Source of the DNA: Hamadaea sp013361475 | Lineage (GTDB): Bacteria; Actinomycetota; Actinomycetes; Mycobacteriales; Micromonosporaceae | DNA length: 64,000 bases | NCBI RefSeq assembly: GCF_040654195.1 | Contig: NZ_JBFAHM010000006.1 | Location: 372,001 to 436,000, forward strand | Direction of reading: 5' to 3' | Shown: one piece after another, positions 34,395-42,494 of the stretch | How the letters are laid out: each line of letters opens with the position of its first letter | How positions within the stretch are numbered: position 1 is the stretch's first letter | Position numbers and translations under genes: made by a program | The notes under the pieces: model-generated | Database searches by the model: none | The model's input: only the letters and a program-made list of their open reading frames with translations | Told to the model about the DNA's origin: nothing

Positions 34395-35546
34395 ATGCCG
34401 GAGGTGCGCAGACTCGCCCTCCTCCTGTGCTTGTCCCTGGCCGGATGCGGCTCGGCCGAGCCGGCCGCGACCTGGGTGGACCCGACCGGCTCGCCGTCGG
34501 CCGGCGCGGTGACCACCGCGCCGTCAGCCGCCTCGCCGTCGCCGTCCAAGCCGGCTGTCGCGTTCCTCGCGGGCAATCCGAAGGGGACAGCGAAGGTTCC
34601 CGCTGAGGCAAGGGCGGTCGACACGAGCAAGCCCGACCGGGTCGTCGGCAACGGCACCGCGGCGAGCTGCACCTCCGAGGCGGTGGTCGCGGCGGTGACG
34701 AAAGGCGGCGTCATCACCTTCTCATGCGGTCCGGCGCCGGTCACGATCACCATGAAAAGCACCGCGAGGGTACGCAACACGAGCGCGAGGGTGGTGCTCG
34801 ACGGCGGCGGCCTCGTGACCCTCAGCGGCGGCGGCAAACGCCGCATCCTCTACATGAACACCTGTGACAAGTCGCTGGTGTGGACGACCTCGCACTGCAA
34901 CGACCAGGCGTCGCCGCACCTGACCCTGCAGAACCTGACCTTCGCCGACGGCAACTCCACCGGGGATGCCACCGAAGGCGGTGGTGGCGGGGCGATCTTC
35001 GTCCGGGGCGGCCGGGTCAAGGTGGTCAGCTCCCGGTTCCTCCGCAACAAGTGCGACAGCACCGGGCCGGATCTCGGCGGCGCGGCGTTGCGGGTGCTGG
35101 ATCAGTACCAGGACAAGCCGGTCTACATCGTGAGCAGCACCTTCGGCGGCGCGTCCGGCCAGGGCGGCGTCTGCTCGAACGGTGGCGCCCTGAGCAGCAT
35201 CGGCGTCTCCTGGGTGGTGCTCAACAGCGTGCTCACCCACAACCGCGCGATCGGCAAAGGCGCCAACCCCGCCCGCCCCGGTACGCCCGGCGGTGGCAGT
35301 GGCGGCGCGATCTACACCGACGGCGACCGGTTCACGGTGACCATCGCGGGCAGCATCGTGCAGGACAATCGGGCCGCCGAGGGCGGTGGAGCCGTCTTCT
35401 TCGTCAGCAACGACCGCACCGGGACGATGACGATCGAGAATTCGACGTTGCGCCGCAACTCCAGCGACGGTTTCGAGACCTATCCCGGGATCTTCTTCCT
35501 CGGCGCCCGGCCTCCGACGATCATCGGCCCGAAGCCCGCACGCTGA
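34395..35546 (+). CDS. Lipoprotein with parallel beta-helix
   Basis: 383 aa. Lipobox LSLAGC near residue 17, then a Ser/Pro/Ala linker. From about residue 110 it has repeated strands with glycine/asparagine turns (LTLQNLTFADGNSTG, VKVVSSRFLRNKC, VYIVSSTFGGASG, VVLNSVLTHNRAIG, VTIAGSIVQDNRA), the pattern of right-handed beta-helix (pectate-lyase-like) proteins. No polysaccharide-lyase catalytic residues could be assigned. Its 3' end overlaps the convergent coiled-coil gene by 26 bp. Confidence 0.82.
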   Translation: MPEVRRLALLLCLSLAGCGSAEPAATWVDPTGSPSAGAVTTAPSAASPSPSKPAVAFLAGNPKGTAKVPAEARAVDTSKPDRVVGNGTAASCTSEAVVAAVTKGGVITFSCGPAPVTITMKSTARVRNTSARVVLDGGGLVTLSGGGKRRILYMNTCDKSLVWTTSHCNDQASPHLTLQNLTFADGNSTGDATEGGGGGAIFVRGGRVKVVSSRFLRNKCDSTGPDLGGAALRVLDQYQDKPVYIVSSTFGGASGQGGVCSNGGALSSIGVSWVVLNSVLTHNRAIGKGANPARPGTPGGGSGGAIYTDGDRFTVTIAGSIVQDNRAAEGGGAVFFVSNDRTGTMTIENSTLRRNSSDGFETYPGIFFLGARPPTIIGPKPAR

Positions 35547-36453
35547 CGTCGGTGAGCCCGCGGGCGGCCAGCCGGGCGTCGCGGTCGGCCTGCTGCAGAC
35601 GCTTCCGGGCGGCCTGAACCGCTCGGTCGGCGTCGGCCCGTTCCTCGTACGCCGCGTCGAGCCGCTGTTTGAGATCGTCCACTGTGGCACGTGCTGCGCG
35701 GAGGGCGGCTTCAGCGTCGGCGAGGTCGGCCTCGGCCTGCTTCCGGGCCGCCTCGGCCGCCTCCCGCAGCCGCTGCTCCTCCTTGCTCGCCTTCCGCTGC
35801 GCCGCGGCCGCCTCCCGATCGGCGGCCTCCCGCCGAGCCTCCGAGGCGGCGGACCCTCGTCTGCTTCGTGACGTGCCGTCGGCCGGTTCGCCCTTACCAC
35901 TTCCGCGTTCACCCCTAGAGATCGCGCGTTCGCCGGTGGCGGCTGTGCGTTCGCCAGCGGGGGCGGTGCGTTCACCGGTGGGGGCTGCGCCGAGCAGGCT
36001 CGTGAAGCCGATCCGGGACAGTCCTTCGGCGAGATGCCCGGCCAGCAGCTCCTCGGCGGCGGCCGGGTCGGCCAACGCCGACCGCAGGGTCTGCTCCAGT
36101 CCGCGTTCGGTCGCGTCGGTCACCGGACGGTCGGAGAGTTCGCGCGCTTGGCGTACGAGGTCGGCGACGACTTCGTGTTGACGCGTGGACAACCGGCGCA
36201 GTCGCTCGCCGTCGAGCTGAGCGGTGGCCGCCCGCAACTCGTCCCCGAGGTCGACGAGCTGCTCGACCGCCTCCCGGCGCTGCCGGACGAGCTGGTTGGC
36301 CAGCCAGGCGACCGCGTTCGGCTTGCGTAGCCTCGCTATCCGGGCGGCCAGCAGCTTGTCGCCGGCCGCCTTCGCCTCGCGGGCCGCGGCGTCGCGGGCG
36401 GCGGTGAACTCGGCCTGCGGCAGGCCGTAGAGGTCGTCGGCCGGATCGGTCAC
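35521..36453 (-). CDS. Coiled-coil hypothetical protein
   Basis: 310 aa from GTG 36453. The N-terminal half contains YGLPQAEFTAARDAAAREAK, ARIARLRKPNAVAWLANQLV and RQHEVVADLVRQARELSDRP. Repeated GERT/GERA segments and a charged Ala/Glu/Lys/Arg coiled coil follow. The N-terminal pattern recurs in actinobacterial proteins of unknown function. Its start overlaps the stop of the globin gene by 4 nt. Confidence 0.75.
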   Translation of the reverse strand: MTDPADDLYGLPQAEFTAARDAAAREAKAAGDKLLAARIARLRKPNAVAWLANQLVRQRREAVEQLVDLGDELRAATAQLDGERLRRLSTRQHEVVADLVRQARELSDRPVTDATERGLEQTLRSALADPAAAEELLAGHLAEGLSRIGFTSLLGAAPTGERTAPAGERTAATGERAISRGERGSGKGEPADGTSRSRRGSAASEARREAADREAAAAQRKASKEEQRLREAAEAARKQAEADLADAEAALRAARATVDDLKQRLDAAYEERADADRAVQAARKRLQQADRDARLAARGLTDVSVRASGR

Positions 36454-36899
36454 GCCTGCGGACCGTCCCAGGACCAGTGCGGCATGGGCGAGTCGGCCGG
36501 TGCCGTCGCCTCCCGGCTCATGTGGTTCATGACGTCGTCGACGGCCCATCGCATGTACGCCGCCAGCGCCCCCCGGAACTCCGGATCGTCCGGCAGTCCG
36601 GCGTCGTCCATCGCCTGCACGAAACACTCGTAGAAACGCTCCCCCATCTCGGTGGGAGCCTCGTTGCCGCAATGGATGCCGAGCATCTGGACGTGCCCGC
36701 CGAGCGGAGTGAACTCCGCCGGACCACCGAGGACCTCCGCCCAGTACGCCGCCAGCCGCTCGACGTGCTGCGGATGGCCGGGATGGGAGAAGGGGTGGTT
36801 GAGCAGGGGATCGTCCAGACACCGCTGATGGTGGGCGGCGGCCAGGGCCAGGAAGGCGGGGCCGCCGCCGGCGTACTCGAAGAGGGAGGGCCGGGCCAT
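36450..36899 (-). CDS. Group II truncated haemoglobin-like globin
   Basis: 149 aa. Matches actinobacterial globin-like proteins: SLFEYAGGGPAFLALAAAHHQ, PLLNHPFSHPGHPQHVERLAAYWAEVLGG (His residues near the proximal site) and DDVMNHMSREATAPADSPMPHWSWDGPQ. Haem and oxygen/NO chemistry are expected from the family. Eight nt downstream of the DHFR-like gene and overlapping the coiled-coil gene, so these three form an operon. Confidence 0.88.
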   Translation of the reverse strand: MARPSLFEYAGGGPAFLALAAAHHQRCLDDPLLNHPFSHPGHPQHVERLAAYWAEVLGGPAEFTPLGGHVQMLGIHCGNEAPTEMGERFYECFVQAMDDAGLPDDPEFRGALAAYMRWAVDDVMNHMSREATAPADSPMPHWSWDGPQA

Positions 36900-36907
36900 G
36901 CCTGCGA

Positions 36908-37522
36908 CTATTCCACTCCGAAGGTGCCGTAGGTGGGATCTCCGGCAAGGTCAAATACCTGCAACGCCACCCCGCTCGGGGTCGCTCGCGATTCCCGCAG
37001 GTGGAACGCGGTCGGCGTACGCCCCTCGCCGAAAAGGCGCCGGCCTGAGCCGAGCACGACCGGGCAGACGACCAGCCGGAGGGTGTCCACCAGCCGCGCG
37101 TCGATCAACGAAGCCCCGAGTACGCCGCTGCCGTGAATCTGCAGCTCCTTGCCGGGCTGCTCCTTGAGCTTGGCGACTTCGGCGACCGGATCGCCGCTCA
37201 GGATCCGGCTGTTGTTCCAGTCCACGCCGGTGAGCGTGTGCGACACGACGTACTTAGGCAGGTGGTTGAGCCCCTGCGAGATCGGGTCGGGCTGGTCGGC
37301 CATCTTCGGCCAGTACGCCGCGAAGATGTCGTAGGTCTTCCGGCCGAGCACGAAGCCCTCGGCGTCGGAGAACACAGCGTCCATGAAGGCGTCCACCTCT
37401 TCGTCGAAGTACGGCTGGAACCAGCCGCCCTGGGTGAACCCGCCGCCGGTGTCCTCCTCGGGACCGCCGGGCCCCTGGTAGACGCCGTCCAAGGTGATGA
37501 AGGTGGTCATCGTGAGTCTCAT
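36908..37522 (-). CDS. Dihydrofolate-reductase-like (RibD C-terminal) family protein
   Basis: 204 aa, with TMTTFITLDGVYQGPGGPEE, VLGRKTYDIFAAYWP, LQIHGSGVLGASLID and LVVCPVVLGSGRRLFGEG, all standard in the RibD-C/DHFR-like family. It binds NADPH-like cofactors, but these paralogues are not the folate enzyme and their substrates are mostly unknown. First gene of the operon with the globin. ATG 37522 or 37510 could be the start. Confidence 0.9.
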   Translation of the reverse strand: MRLTMTTFITLDGVYQGPGGPEEDTGGGFTQGGWFQPYFDEEVDAFMDAVFSDAEGFVLGRKTYDIFAAYWPKMADQPDPISQGLNHLPKYVVSHTLTGVDWNNSRILSGDPVAEVAKLKEQPGKELQIHGSGVLGASLIDARLVDTLRLVVCPVVLGSGRRLFGEGRTPTAFHLRESRATPSGVALQVFDLAGDPTYGTFGVE

Positions 37523-37613
37523 ACCCGTCAGACTCGCACCGGCGGCCGAACTCATCGGCCGCTCGCGGAGAATTTCGCCCCGTCGCGACCGCTTCGCCCC
37601 GTACCGTCGATCT

Positions 37614-38147
37614 ATGACGTTGACGCAGGTGGGCGGCTGGCGCAGCGCCACCCCGGCCGGCGCGATCACCTCGATCGTCCTCGGCCTGGTGCTGCTGGTG
37701 TGGCCCGGCCAGACGCTGGAGGTCTTCGGCTGGCTGCTGGCGATCGCGCTGTTCCTGATCGGGCTCGCCCGGATCCTCAGCGGGATCACCGGGCACCGCG
37801 CCGGGCAGGCACGGGTGTGGCGCATCGTCACGGGGCTGATCTACCTCGTCGCCGGGGTGGTCGTCGCGGCCAACCTGCCGGGCTCGATCCGCACGATCGT
37901 GGTCCTCGTCGGCATCGGCTGGATCGTCGCGGGCATCGTCGAGATCGTCGCGGCGTTCCAGAACCCGCCCGGCGAACGATCCGTCGCGGTCGTCATCGGC
38001 CTGATGAACGCGGTGTTCGGCCTGATCCTGCTCATCTTCCCCGAACCCAGCCTCGTCTTCCTCGTCTGGATCGCGGCGATCTGGCTCATCCTGACCGGCG
38101 TCCTTCAGCTCGCCTTCGCGTGGTGGGTGGCCCGCTCCGCCCCGTGA
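37614..38147 (+). CDS. HdeD-family (DUF308) membrane protein
   Basis: 177 aa with six hydrophobic segments and the repeated motif GWLLAIALFLIGLARILSGI and GWIVAGIVEIVAAFQ typical of HdeD/DUF308 proteins. In enterobacteria HdeD is linked to acid resistance; the actinobacterial role is unknown. Divergent from the DHFR-like gene; a repeat hairpin follows. Confidence 0.9.
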   Translation: MTLTQVGGWRSATPAGAITSIVLGLVLLVWPGQTLEVFGWLLAIALFLIGLARILSGITGHRAGQARVWRIVTGLIYLVAGVVVAANLPGSIRTIVVLVGIGWIVAGIVEIVAAFQNPPGERSVAVVIGLMNAVFGLILLIFPEPSLVFLVWIAAIWLILTGVLQLAFAWWVARSAP

Positions 38148-38201
38148 CGTCGAAGTCGATCAGGCCGTCACGGAATCGATCACGGACGCTGGGACACGAC
38201 A

Positions 38202-38260
38202 CGCCGGTCGATCATGGCCGAAAGTTCATGATCGACCGGCGAGTTCATGATCGACCGGCG
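38202..38260. terminator. 15-bp hairpin plus 19-bp direct repeat between convergent genes
   Basis: CGCCGGTCGATCATG (38202-38216) pairs perfectly with 38227-38241. The right arm lies in AGTTCATGATCGACCGGCG, repeated exactly at 38223-38241 and 38242-38260, so two alternative hairpins can form. Located between the HdeD gene and the end of the MFS gene. Confidence 0.75.
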
Positions 38261-38275
38261 AAAGCAGGGCGGCGG

Positions 38276-39808
38276 TTAAGGGGCGGTGCTTTCGGCGTAC
38301 TCGATGGGCTGCGGGGTGGGCGCGGCCGGGCGGAGCTTGGGCAGCAGCACGGCCGCGAGCACAGCGGCGGCCAGCGAGAATCCGACGGCGGCCCAGGAGC
38401 CGAGCGACATGGCCTTGATGAACGCGTCGCGGGCGAGGGTCGCGAGCCCGGCGTCGCCGAGCGAGAGCGCCCCGGCGAGTGATTCGCGTGCCACGGCCGG
38501 CGCCTCGTCGGGCATCCGCGAGGTGTAGACCCCGGCGAGGACGCTGCCGAGGACCGCGACCGACAGCGCCATGCCGACCTGCTGGACGGTGTCGTTGAGG
38601 GCGGAGCCGACTCCGGCGTGCTGTTGCGGGACGGCCCCGAGAAGCGTCGCGTACGCCGCCGGTCCGGCGAGGCCGCCGCCGACGCCCATGATCATGAGGC
38701 CGGTGATGAGCGCGCCGTAGCTGCTGGACGCGTCGAGGAAGGCGATGACCACGAAGCCGACGGAGATGACGACGAGCCCGACCATGATGAGCATCTTGTT
38801 GCTGACCTTCTGACCGAGGGCCGCCCCGACCGCGTTGAACAGCGCGGCGGCGACCGCATAGGGCAGCAGAGCCAGGCCGGCCTTGATCGGCGTGTAGTCG
38901 TGCACGAGCTGGAGGTACTGCGTGAGCATCAGCAGCAGCGCGCCGGTGCCGAAGGAGAGCAGCACGATCGAGAAGCTCGCGCCGCTGAACCGGCGGTCGC
39001 GGAACAGCTCCAGCGGCAGCATCGGCGCGGCGCTACGGGTCTCCCAGAGTACGAACGCACCGAGTCCCAGCACCGCGAGGACGATCGCGATCAGCACGTT
39101 CCCGGCGGACCAGCCGTCGACCGGCCCGGCGATGATGGCGTACACGAGGGCGGACATGCCCACTGTGGACAGCGCCACGCCGGCCGGGTCCAGTTTGCGG
39201 GCCGGGCCACGCGACTCCGGCATCAGCAGCACCGCGGCGAGGATCGCGACCGCGGCGACGGGCACGTTCAGCAGGAAGATCGAGCCCCACCAGTAGTGGT
39301 CGAGGAGGAAACCGCCGACCGTTGGGCCGGCGATGACCCCGAGCATCGCGACCGCACTCCAGGCGGCGAAGGCCTTGCGGCGTTCCTGCTCGTCGAAGAC
39401 CGTGATGAGAATCGAGAGCGTGCTCGGCATCAGCAGGGCCCCACCGACTCCCATCAGCGCGCGTACGCCGATGAGCTGCCACGGCTCGGTGACGATCACG
39501 GCCAGCGTCGACGCGCCGCCGAAGAGGGCCAGTCCGATCAGCAGCAGCTTGCGGCGGCCGAAGCGGTCGGACAACGAACCCGAGGTCAGCAGCAACCCGG
39601 CGAAGACCAGGATGTACGCGTCCAGCACCCACTGGATGTCGGACGGAGTGGCCTTCAAATCGGTCATCAGCGCCGGGATGGCGAGGTTGAGCACGGTGTT
39701 GTCGACGACCAGGACCAGCAGGCTGAGGCAGAGAACCGCCAGGATCCACCAGCGCCGCGGGTCTCGGTCCGTCGATGCCGCCGTCTCTCGTACAGTGTTC
39801 GAGTCCAT
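38276..39808 (-). CDS. MFS multidrug exporter, DHA2 (14-TM) type
   Basis: 510 aa, about fourteen hydrophobic segments. DNTVLNLAIPALMTDL is the family motif in TM1, and LLTSGSLSDRFGRRKLLLIG is the TM2-TM3 loop. Drug/proton antiport is expected. Divergent from a TetR regulator, with three 15-bp operators between the start codons and inside the first codons, implying tight repression and induction by a substrate. Confidence 0.93.
   Translation of the reverse strand: MDSNTVRETAASTDRDPRRWWILAVLCLSLLVLVVDNTVLNLAIPALMTDLKATPSDIQWVLDAYILVFAGLLLTSGSLSDRFGRRKLLLIGLALFGGASTLAVIVTEPWQLIGVRALMGVGGALLMPSTLSILITVFDEQERRKAFAAWSAVAMLGVIAGPTVGGFLLDHYWWGSIFLLNVPVAAVAILAAVLLMPESRGPARKLDPAGVALSTVGMSALVYAIIAGPVDGWSAGNVLIAIVLAVLGLGAFVLWETRSAAPMLPLELFRDRRFSGASFSIVLLSFGTGALLLMLTQYLQLVHDYTPIKAGLALLPYAVAAALFNAVGAALGQKVSNKMLIMVGLVVISVGFVVIAFLDASSSYGALITGLMIMGVGGGLAGPAAYATLLGAVPQQHAGVGSALNDTVQQVGMALSVAVLGSVLAGVYTSRMPDEAPAVARESLAGALSLGDAGLATLARDAFIKAMSLGSWAAVGFSLAAAVLAAVLLPKLRPAAPTPQPIEYAESTAP
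39788..39802. promoter_or_regulatory. TetR operator A
   Basis: TCGTACAGTGTTCGA, lying inside codons 3-7 of the MFS gene. Same 15-bp palindrome family as operators B and C. Confidence 0.7.
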
Positions 39809-39823
39809 TCGCACACTGTACGA
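39809..39823. promoter_or_regulatory. TetR operator B
   Basis: TCGCACACTGTACGA, immediately upstream of the MFS start codon and 21 bp from operator A. Confidence 0.75.
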
Positions 39824-39828
39824 CAGAC

Positions 39829-39843
39829 TCGCACAGTGTGCGA
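39829..39843. promoter_or_regulatory. TetR operator C
   Basis: TCGCACAGTGTGCGA, the most symmetric copy, 20 bp from B and 20 bp upstream of the TetR start. Confidence 0.78.
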
Positions 39844-39862
39844 TACCACTTATGCTTGGACC

Positions 39863-40582
39863 ATGCAGACTCCGGTGACCTCGGTGTGGACGCGCGAGAA
39901 GCGGTCGGCCAAGTCCTCGAACCTCGACCGCGCGCAGATCGTCCGGGAGACCCTCGCCCTGCTGGACGAGGAGGGGCTCGACGCGTTGAGCATGCGGCGG
40001 CTGGCCGCCCGGCTCGGCTCCGGCGCGACCAGTCTCTACTGGCACGTCGCGAACAAGGAGGAGCTGCTCGAACTCGTGCTCGACGAGGTCTACGGCGAAT
40101 TCACCCTGCCGGTCGGCGACGAGGTTCGGTGGCGCGACGTCGTGCAGCGATACGCGTACTCGATGCGGGACACGCTCATCCGGCACCCGTGGGCGGTCCC
40201 CCTCATCGGGACCCGTCCCGCCATCGGGCCGAACGCGCTGCGCACGATGAGCCGCGTCACCAGCACCCTCACCGAGGCCGGGTTCGTCCGGATGAACATC
40301 GACTTCGCCTGGGCCGCGATCTTCTCCTACGTGCTCGGCACCGTCACCAGCGAGGTCGCGTACCGGGCGATGGTCGCGAAGTCCGGCGGGGACGCCCAGG
40401 CGCTGCAGCTCAAGATGCGGCCGCTGCTTGTCGAGGCCGCTACCGACCACCCCGAACTGATCGAGCGCTACGACTCCTACGAGGACGAGGACCCCGCCGT
40501 GGCGCGGGCGCTCAGCTTCGACTTCGGCCTGGCCAGCCTGCTCGACGGGCTGACGATCCGGCTGGAACGCCAGGAGCGTTGA
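39863..40582 (+). CDS. TetR-family regulator (TetR_C type)
   Basis: 239 aa. DNA-binding domain about residues 22-68 (LDRAQIVRETLALLDEEGLD then MRRLAARLGSGATSLYWHVANKEEL), the tetracycline-repressor-like subgroup with a tyrosine-tryptophan-histidine turn. The C-terminal domain has RPAIGPNALRTMSRVTSTL. The three flanking operators and the divergent exporter indicate a drug-sensing pair. Confidence 0.94.
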   Translation: MQTPVTSVWTREKRSAKSSNLDRAQIVRETLALLDEEGLDALSMRRLAARLGSGATSLYWHVANKEELLELVLDEVYGEFTLPVGDEVRWRDVVQRYAYSMRDTLIRHPWAVPLIGTRPAIGPNALRTMSRVTSTLTEAGFVRMNIDFAWAAIFSYVLGTVTSEVAYRAMVAKSGGDAQALQLKMRPLLVEAATDHPELIERYDSYEDEDPAVARALSFDFGLASLLDGLTIRLERQER

Positions 40583-40606
40583 CACTCTGCCGCTTGGGGG
40601 TACAGT
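40579..40606 (+). promoter_or_regulatory. Promoter TTGACA-N16-TACAGT
   Basis: Consensus -35 (40579-40584) overlaps the TetR stop codon; -10-like TACAGT at 40601-40606. It drives the Clp-N/RHH gene and leads into the palindrome at 40607-40620. Confidence 0.65.
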
Positions 40607-40620
40607 GGGGTTATAACCCC
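40607..40620. promoter_or_regulatory. Perfect palindrome GGGGTTATAACCCC
   Basis: A 14-bp perfect palindrome placed over the expected transcription start, with further CCCC half-sites (AACCTAACCCC) downstream. Likely bound by the RHH domain of the following protein. Confidence 0.65.
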
Positions 40621-40646
40621 AACCTAACCCCAGAGGAGCGGTCGTG

Positions 40647-41363
40647 ATGCCGAAGATCAACGTCTACCTCTCGGACGAGCTGGCCGACGCGGTGAAGCAG
40701 GCCAACCTGCCGATCTCCGCGATCTGCCAGCGTGCCCTGGAGCAGGCGGTCCGGCGGGTCACCGCCATGCACGAGTCGCTGCACGACGAGGTGAACCTGG
40801 AGGCCAACGTGCAGTTCAGCCGGTTCACCAAGCGGGCACAGACGATCGTCTCGCTCGCCGTCGACGACGCCCGCGCCGACAACCGCCCGGCCACCACCGC
40901 CGACCTGCTCGCCGCCATGGTCGACGAGAACGAAAATCTCGCGCTGCGCGTCCTGCGGTCGATGGACATCGAGCCGGAGGAGCTGAAGGCGGCTCTGGCC
41001 GCCCGGCACGCGCAACCGGCCGAACCGTCCGACCAGCACTACGAGGAGGCCCTCAAGGAGGCGCTCCGGCTCGCGGTCACCGAGGCCATGTCCCTCGGGC
41101 ACAACTACGTCGGCTCCGAACACCTGCTGCTCGGCCTGATCGCCGAGCCCGCCGGGTCCGCCGGGCACCAGCTGCGCAGCGCCGGGGCCGACCTGCGCCT
41201 GACCCGTCGCGCGGTCGCGGCCGTGCTGGCCGGCTGGGCCGCGCGCAACGAGACCGCGGCCACCCCCACGGCCGACGTGGTCACCGCGTTGACCTCGGCG
41301 GTACGCGAACAGCTGCAGCCGATCACGGAACGCCTCGACCGCCTCGAACAGCGCCTCGCCTAG
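40647..41363 (+). CDS. RHH-like DNA-binding domain fused to Clp N-terminal domain
   Basis: 238 aa. Residues 1-40 (MPKINVYLSDELADAVKQAN and following ISAICQRALEQAV) form a ribbon-helix-helix domain as in CopG/MetJ regulators. Residues about 50-190 contain two Clp-N repeats (FTKRAQTIVSLAVDDARADN, then ALRLAVTEAMSLGHNYVGSEHLLLGL) as in ClpC/ClpA. No ATPase domain is present. It may be an autoregulated adaptor or competitor for Clp substrates. A C-terminal helix has VREQLQPITERLDRLEQRL. Confidence 0.85.
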   Translation: MPKINVYLSDELADAVKQANLPISAICQRALEQAVRRVTAMHESLHDEVNLEANVQFSRFTKRAQTIVSLAVDDARADNRPATTADLLAAMVDENENLALRVLRSMDIEPEELKAALAARHAQPAEPSDQHYEEALKEALRLAVTEAMSLGHNYVGSEHLLLGLIAEPAGSAGHQLRSAGADLRLTRRAVAAVLAGWAARNETAATPTADVVTALTSAVREQLQPITERLDRLEQRLA

Positions 41364-41393
41364 CGCCCCGCTCCGGCCCCCTGCCGACCGCCT

Positions 41394-41466
41394 GATCATC
41401 GCGCCGGCCATGCGGTTTCCGGCGGCGAAATGCCGGATTCCACATCGTGGAGGGTGCGATGATCAT
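41394..41466. repeat. 73-bp palindromic element, copy 4 (degenerate right arm)
   Basis: Left arm TGATCATCGCGCCGGCCATG; the right arm has about five mismatches in 21 bp (CGTGGAGGGTGCGATGATCA). Length is still exactly 73 bp. It starts 30 nt after the Clp-N gene and ends 27 nt before the MTHFR-like gene. Confidence 0.9.
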
Positions 41467-41493
41467 GGCTGTCCCGCGCGATAGGGTCGGCGG

Positions 41494-42432
41494 ATGCAGG
41501 GTGACCTTTCCCGTCCGCCACTGCCGGATCTCCTGGCCGGCGGCCGAGGCGGCGCGCTGCTGTTCGGCATCACTCCGCCCCGGAGCAGCGCCACCCCCGA
41601 CCAGATACGCGAGATCGCCGCCGTGACGACTGCCCGGCTGGCCGCGCTCGACGTCGACGGGCTGGTCCTCTACGACATCGACGACGAGAGCGACCGCAAC
41701 CCGGCCGAGCGGCCGTTTCCGTACCTGCCGACGATGGATCCGGCCGCGTTCCACGCCGACCACCTGACGGGCTGGGACCGGCCGGTCGTCATCTACCGGT
41801 GCGTCGGCAAGTACGCCGAGGACGAGTTGCGCGGCTGGCTGGCCCAGGCCGATCCGCGGCGCGTACTCGGAGTGTTCGTGGGCGCCTCCTCGAGCCGGAA
41901 GGCCGTCCGCACCGGACTGCCGCAGGCGCAAAAGCTCCGCCAGGAGGTCCGGCCGGATCTCCTGCTCGGCGGGGTCGCCATCACCGAGCGCTACGTCGGC
42001 GGCCGGGACGAGCACCGGCGCATGCTGACCAAGCAGGCCGACGGGTGCACGTTCTTCATCTCACAGGTCGTGTATGACGTGGACTCGACCAAGAGCATGG
42101 TCTCCGACTACTTCTACGCCTGCGCCGAGCAGGGCGTCGCACCCCGGCCGCTGCTGTTCACGCTGTCGGTCTGCGGTTCGCTGAAGACCCTGGCCTTCCT
42201 CAAATGGCTGGGCGTCGGCATCCCCCGCTGGCTGGAGAACTCGCTACGGCATACGGCCGATCCGCTGGCCGAGTCCTACCGGCACTGCGTGGCCGCGGCA
42301 CGGGAGCTGAGCGAGTTCTGCCGCGGGCTCGGCATGCCGTACGGGTTCAATGTGGAGAGCGTGTCGATCCGCAAGGTGGAGATCGAGGCGTCCGTCGCCC
42401 TCGCCGCCGAAGTGCGTACCCTCCTGCCCTGA
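41494..42432 (+). CDS. Methylenetetrahydrofolate-reductase-like protein
   Basis: 312 aa TIM-barrel protein resembling MetF: LLFGITPPRSSATPDQI at the N-terminus (the E of canonical FEFFPP is absent), VDGLVLYDIDDESDRN, LLLGGVAITERYVGG, and CTFFISQVVYDVDST. Flavin-dependent reduction of a folate is the family reaction, but the altered N-terminal motif makes the real substrate uncertain. Followed 62 nt later by lexA. Confidence 0.82.
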   Translation: MQGDLSRPPLPDLLAGGRGGALLFGITPPRSSATPDQIREIAAVTTARLAALDVDGLVLYDIDDESDRNPAERPFPYLPTMDPAAFHADHLTGWDRPVVIYRCVGKYAEDELRGWLAQADPRRVLGVFVGASSSRKAVRTGLPQAQKLRQEVRPDLLLGGVAITERYVGGRDEHRRMLTKQADGCTFFISQVVYDVDSTKSMVSDYFYACAEQGVAPRPLLFTLSVCGSLKTLAFLKWLGVGIPRWLENSLRHTADPLAESYRHCVAAARELSEFCRGLGMPYGFNVESVSIRKVEIEASVALAAEVRTLLP

Positions 42433-42494
42433 GCCGGCCGCCTCGACCGGCGCGCCCCCACCCGCCCGGCGGGCGGATACGCCATGATCACGGG

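Noticed and set aside
41494..42432. Canonical MetF
   Set aside because: The conserved glutamate motif at the N-terminus is changed, so only a family-level name is given.
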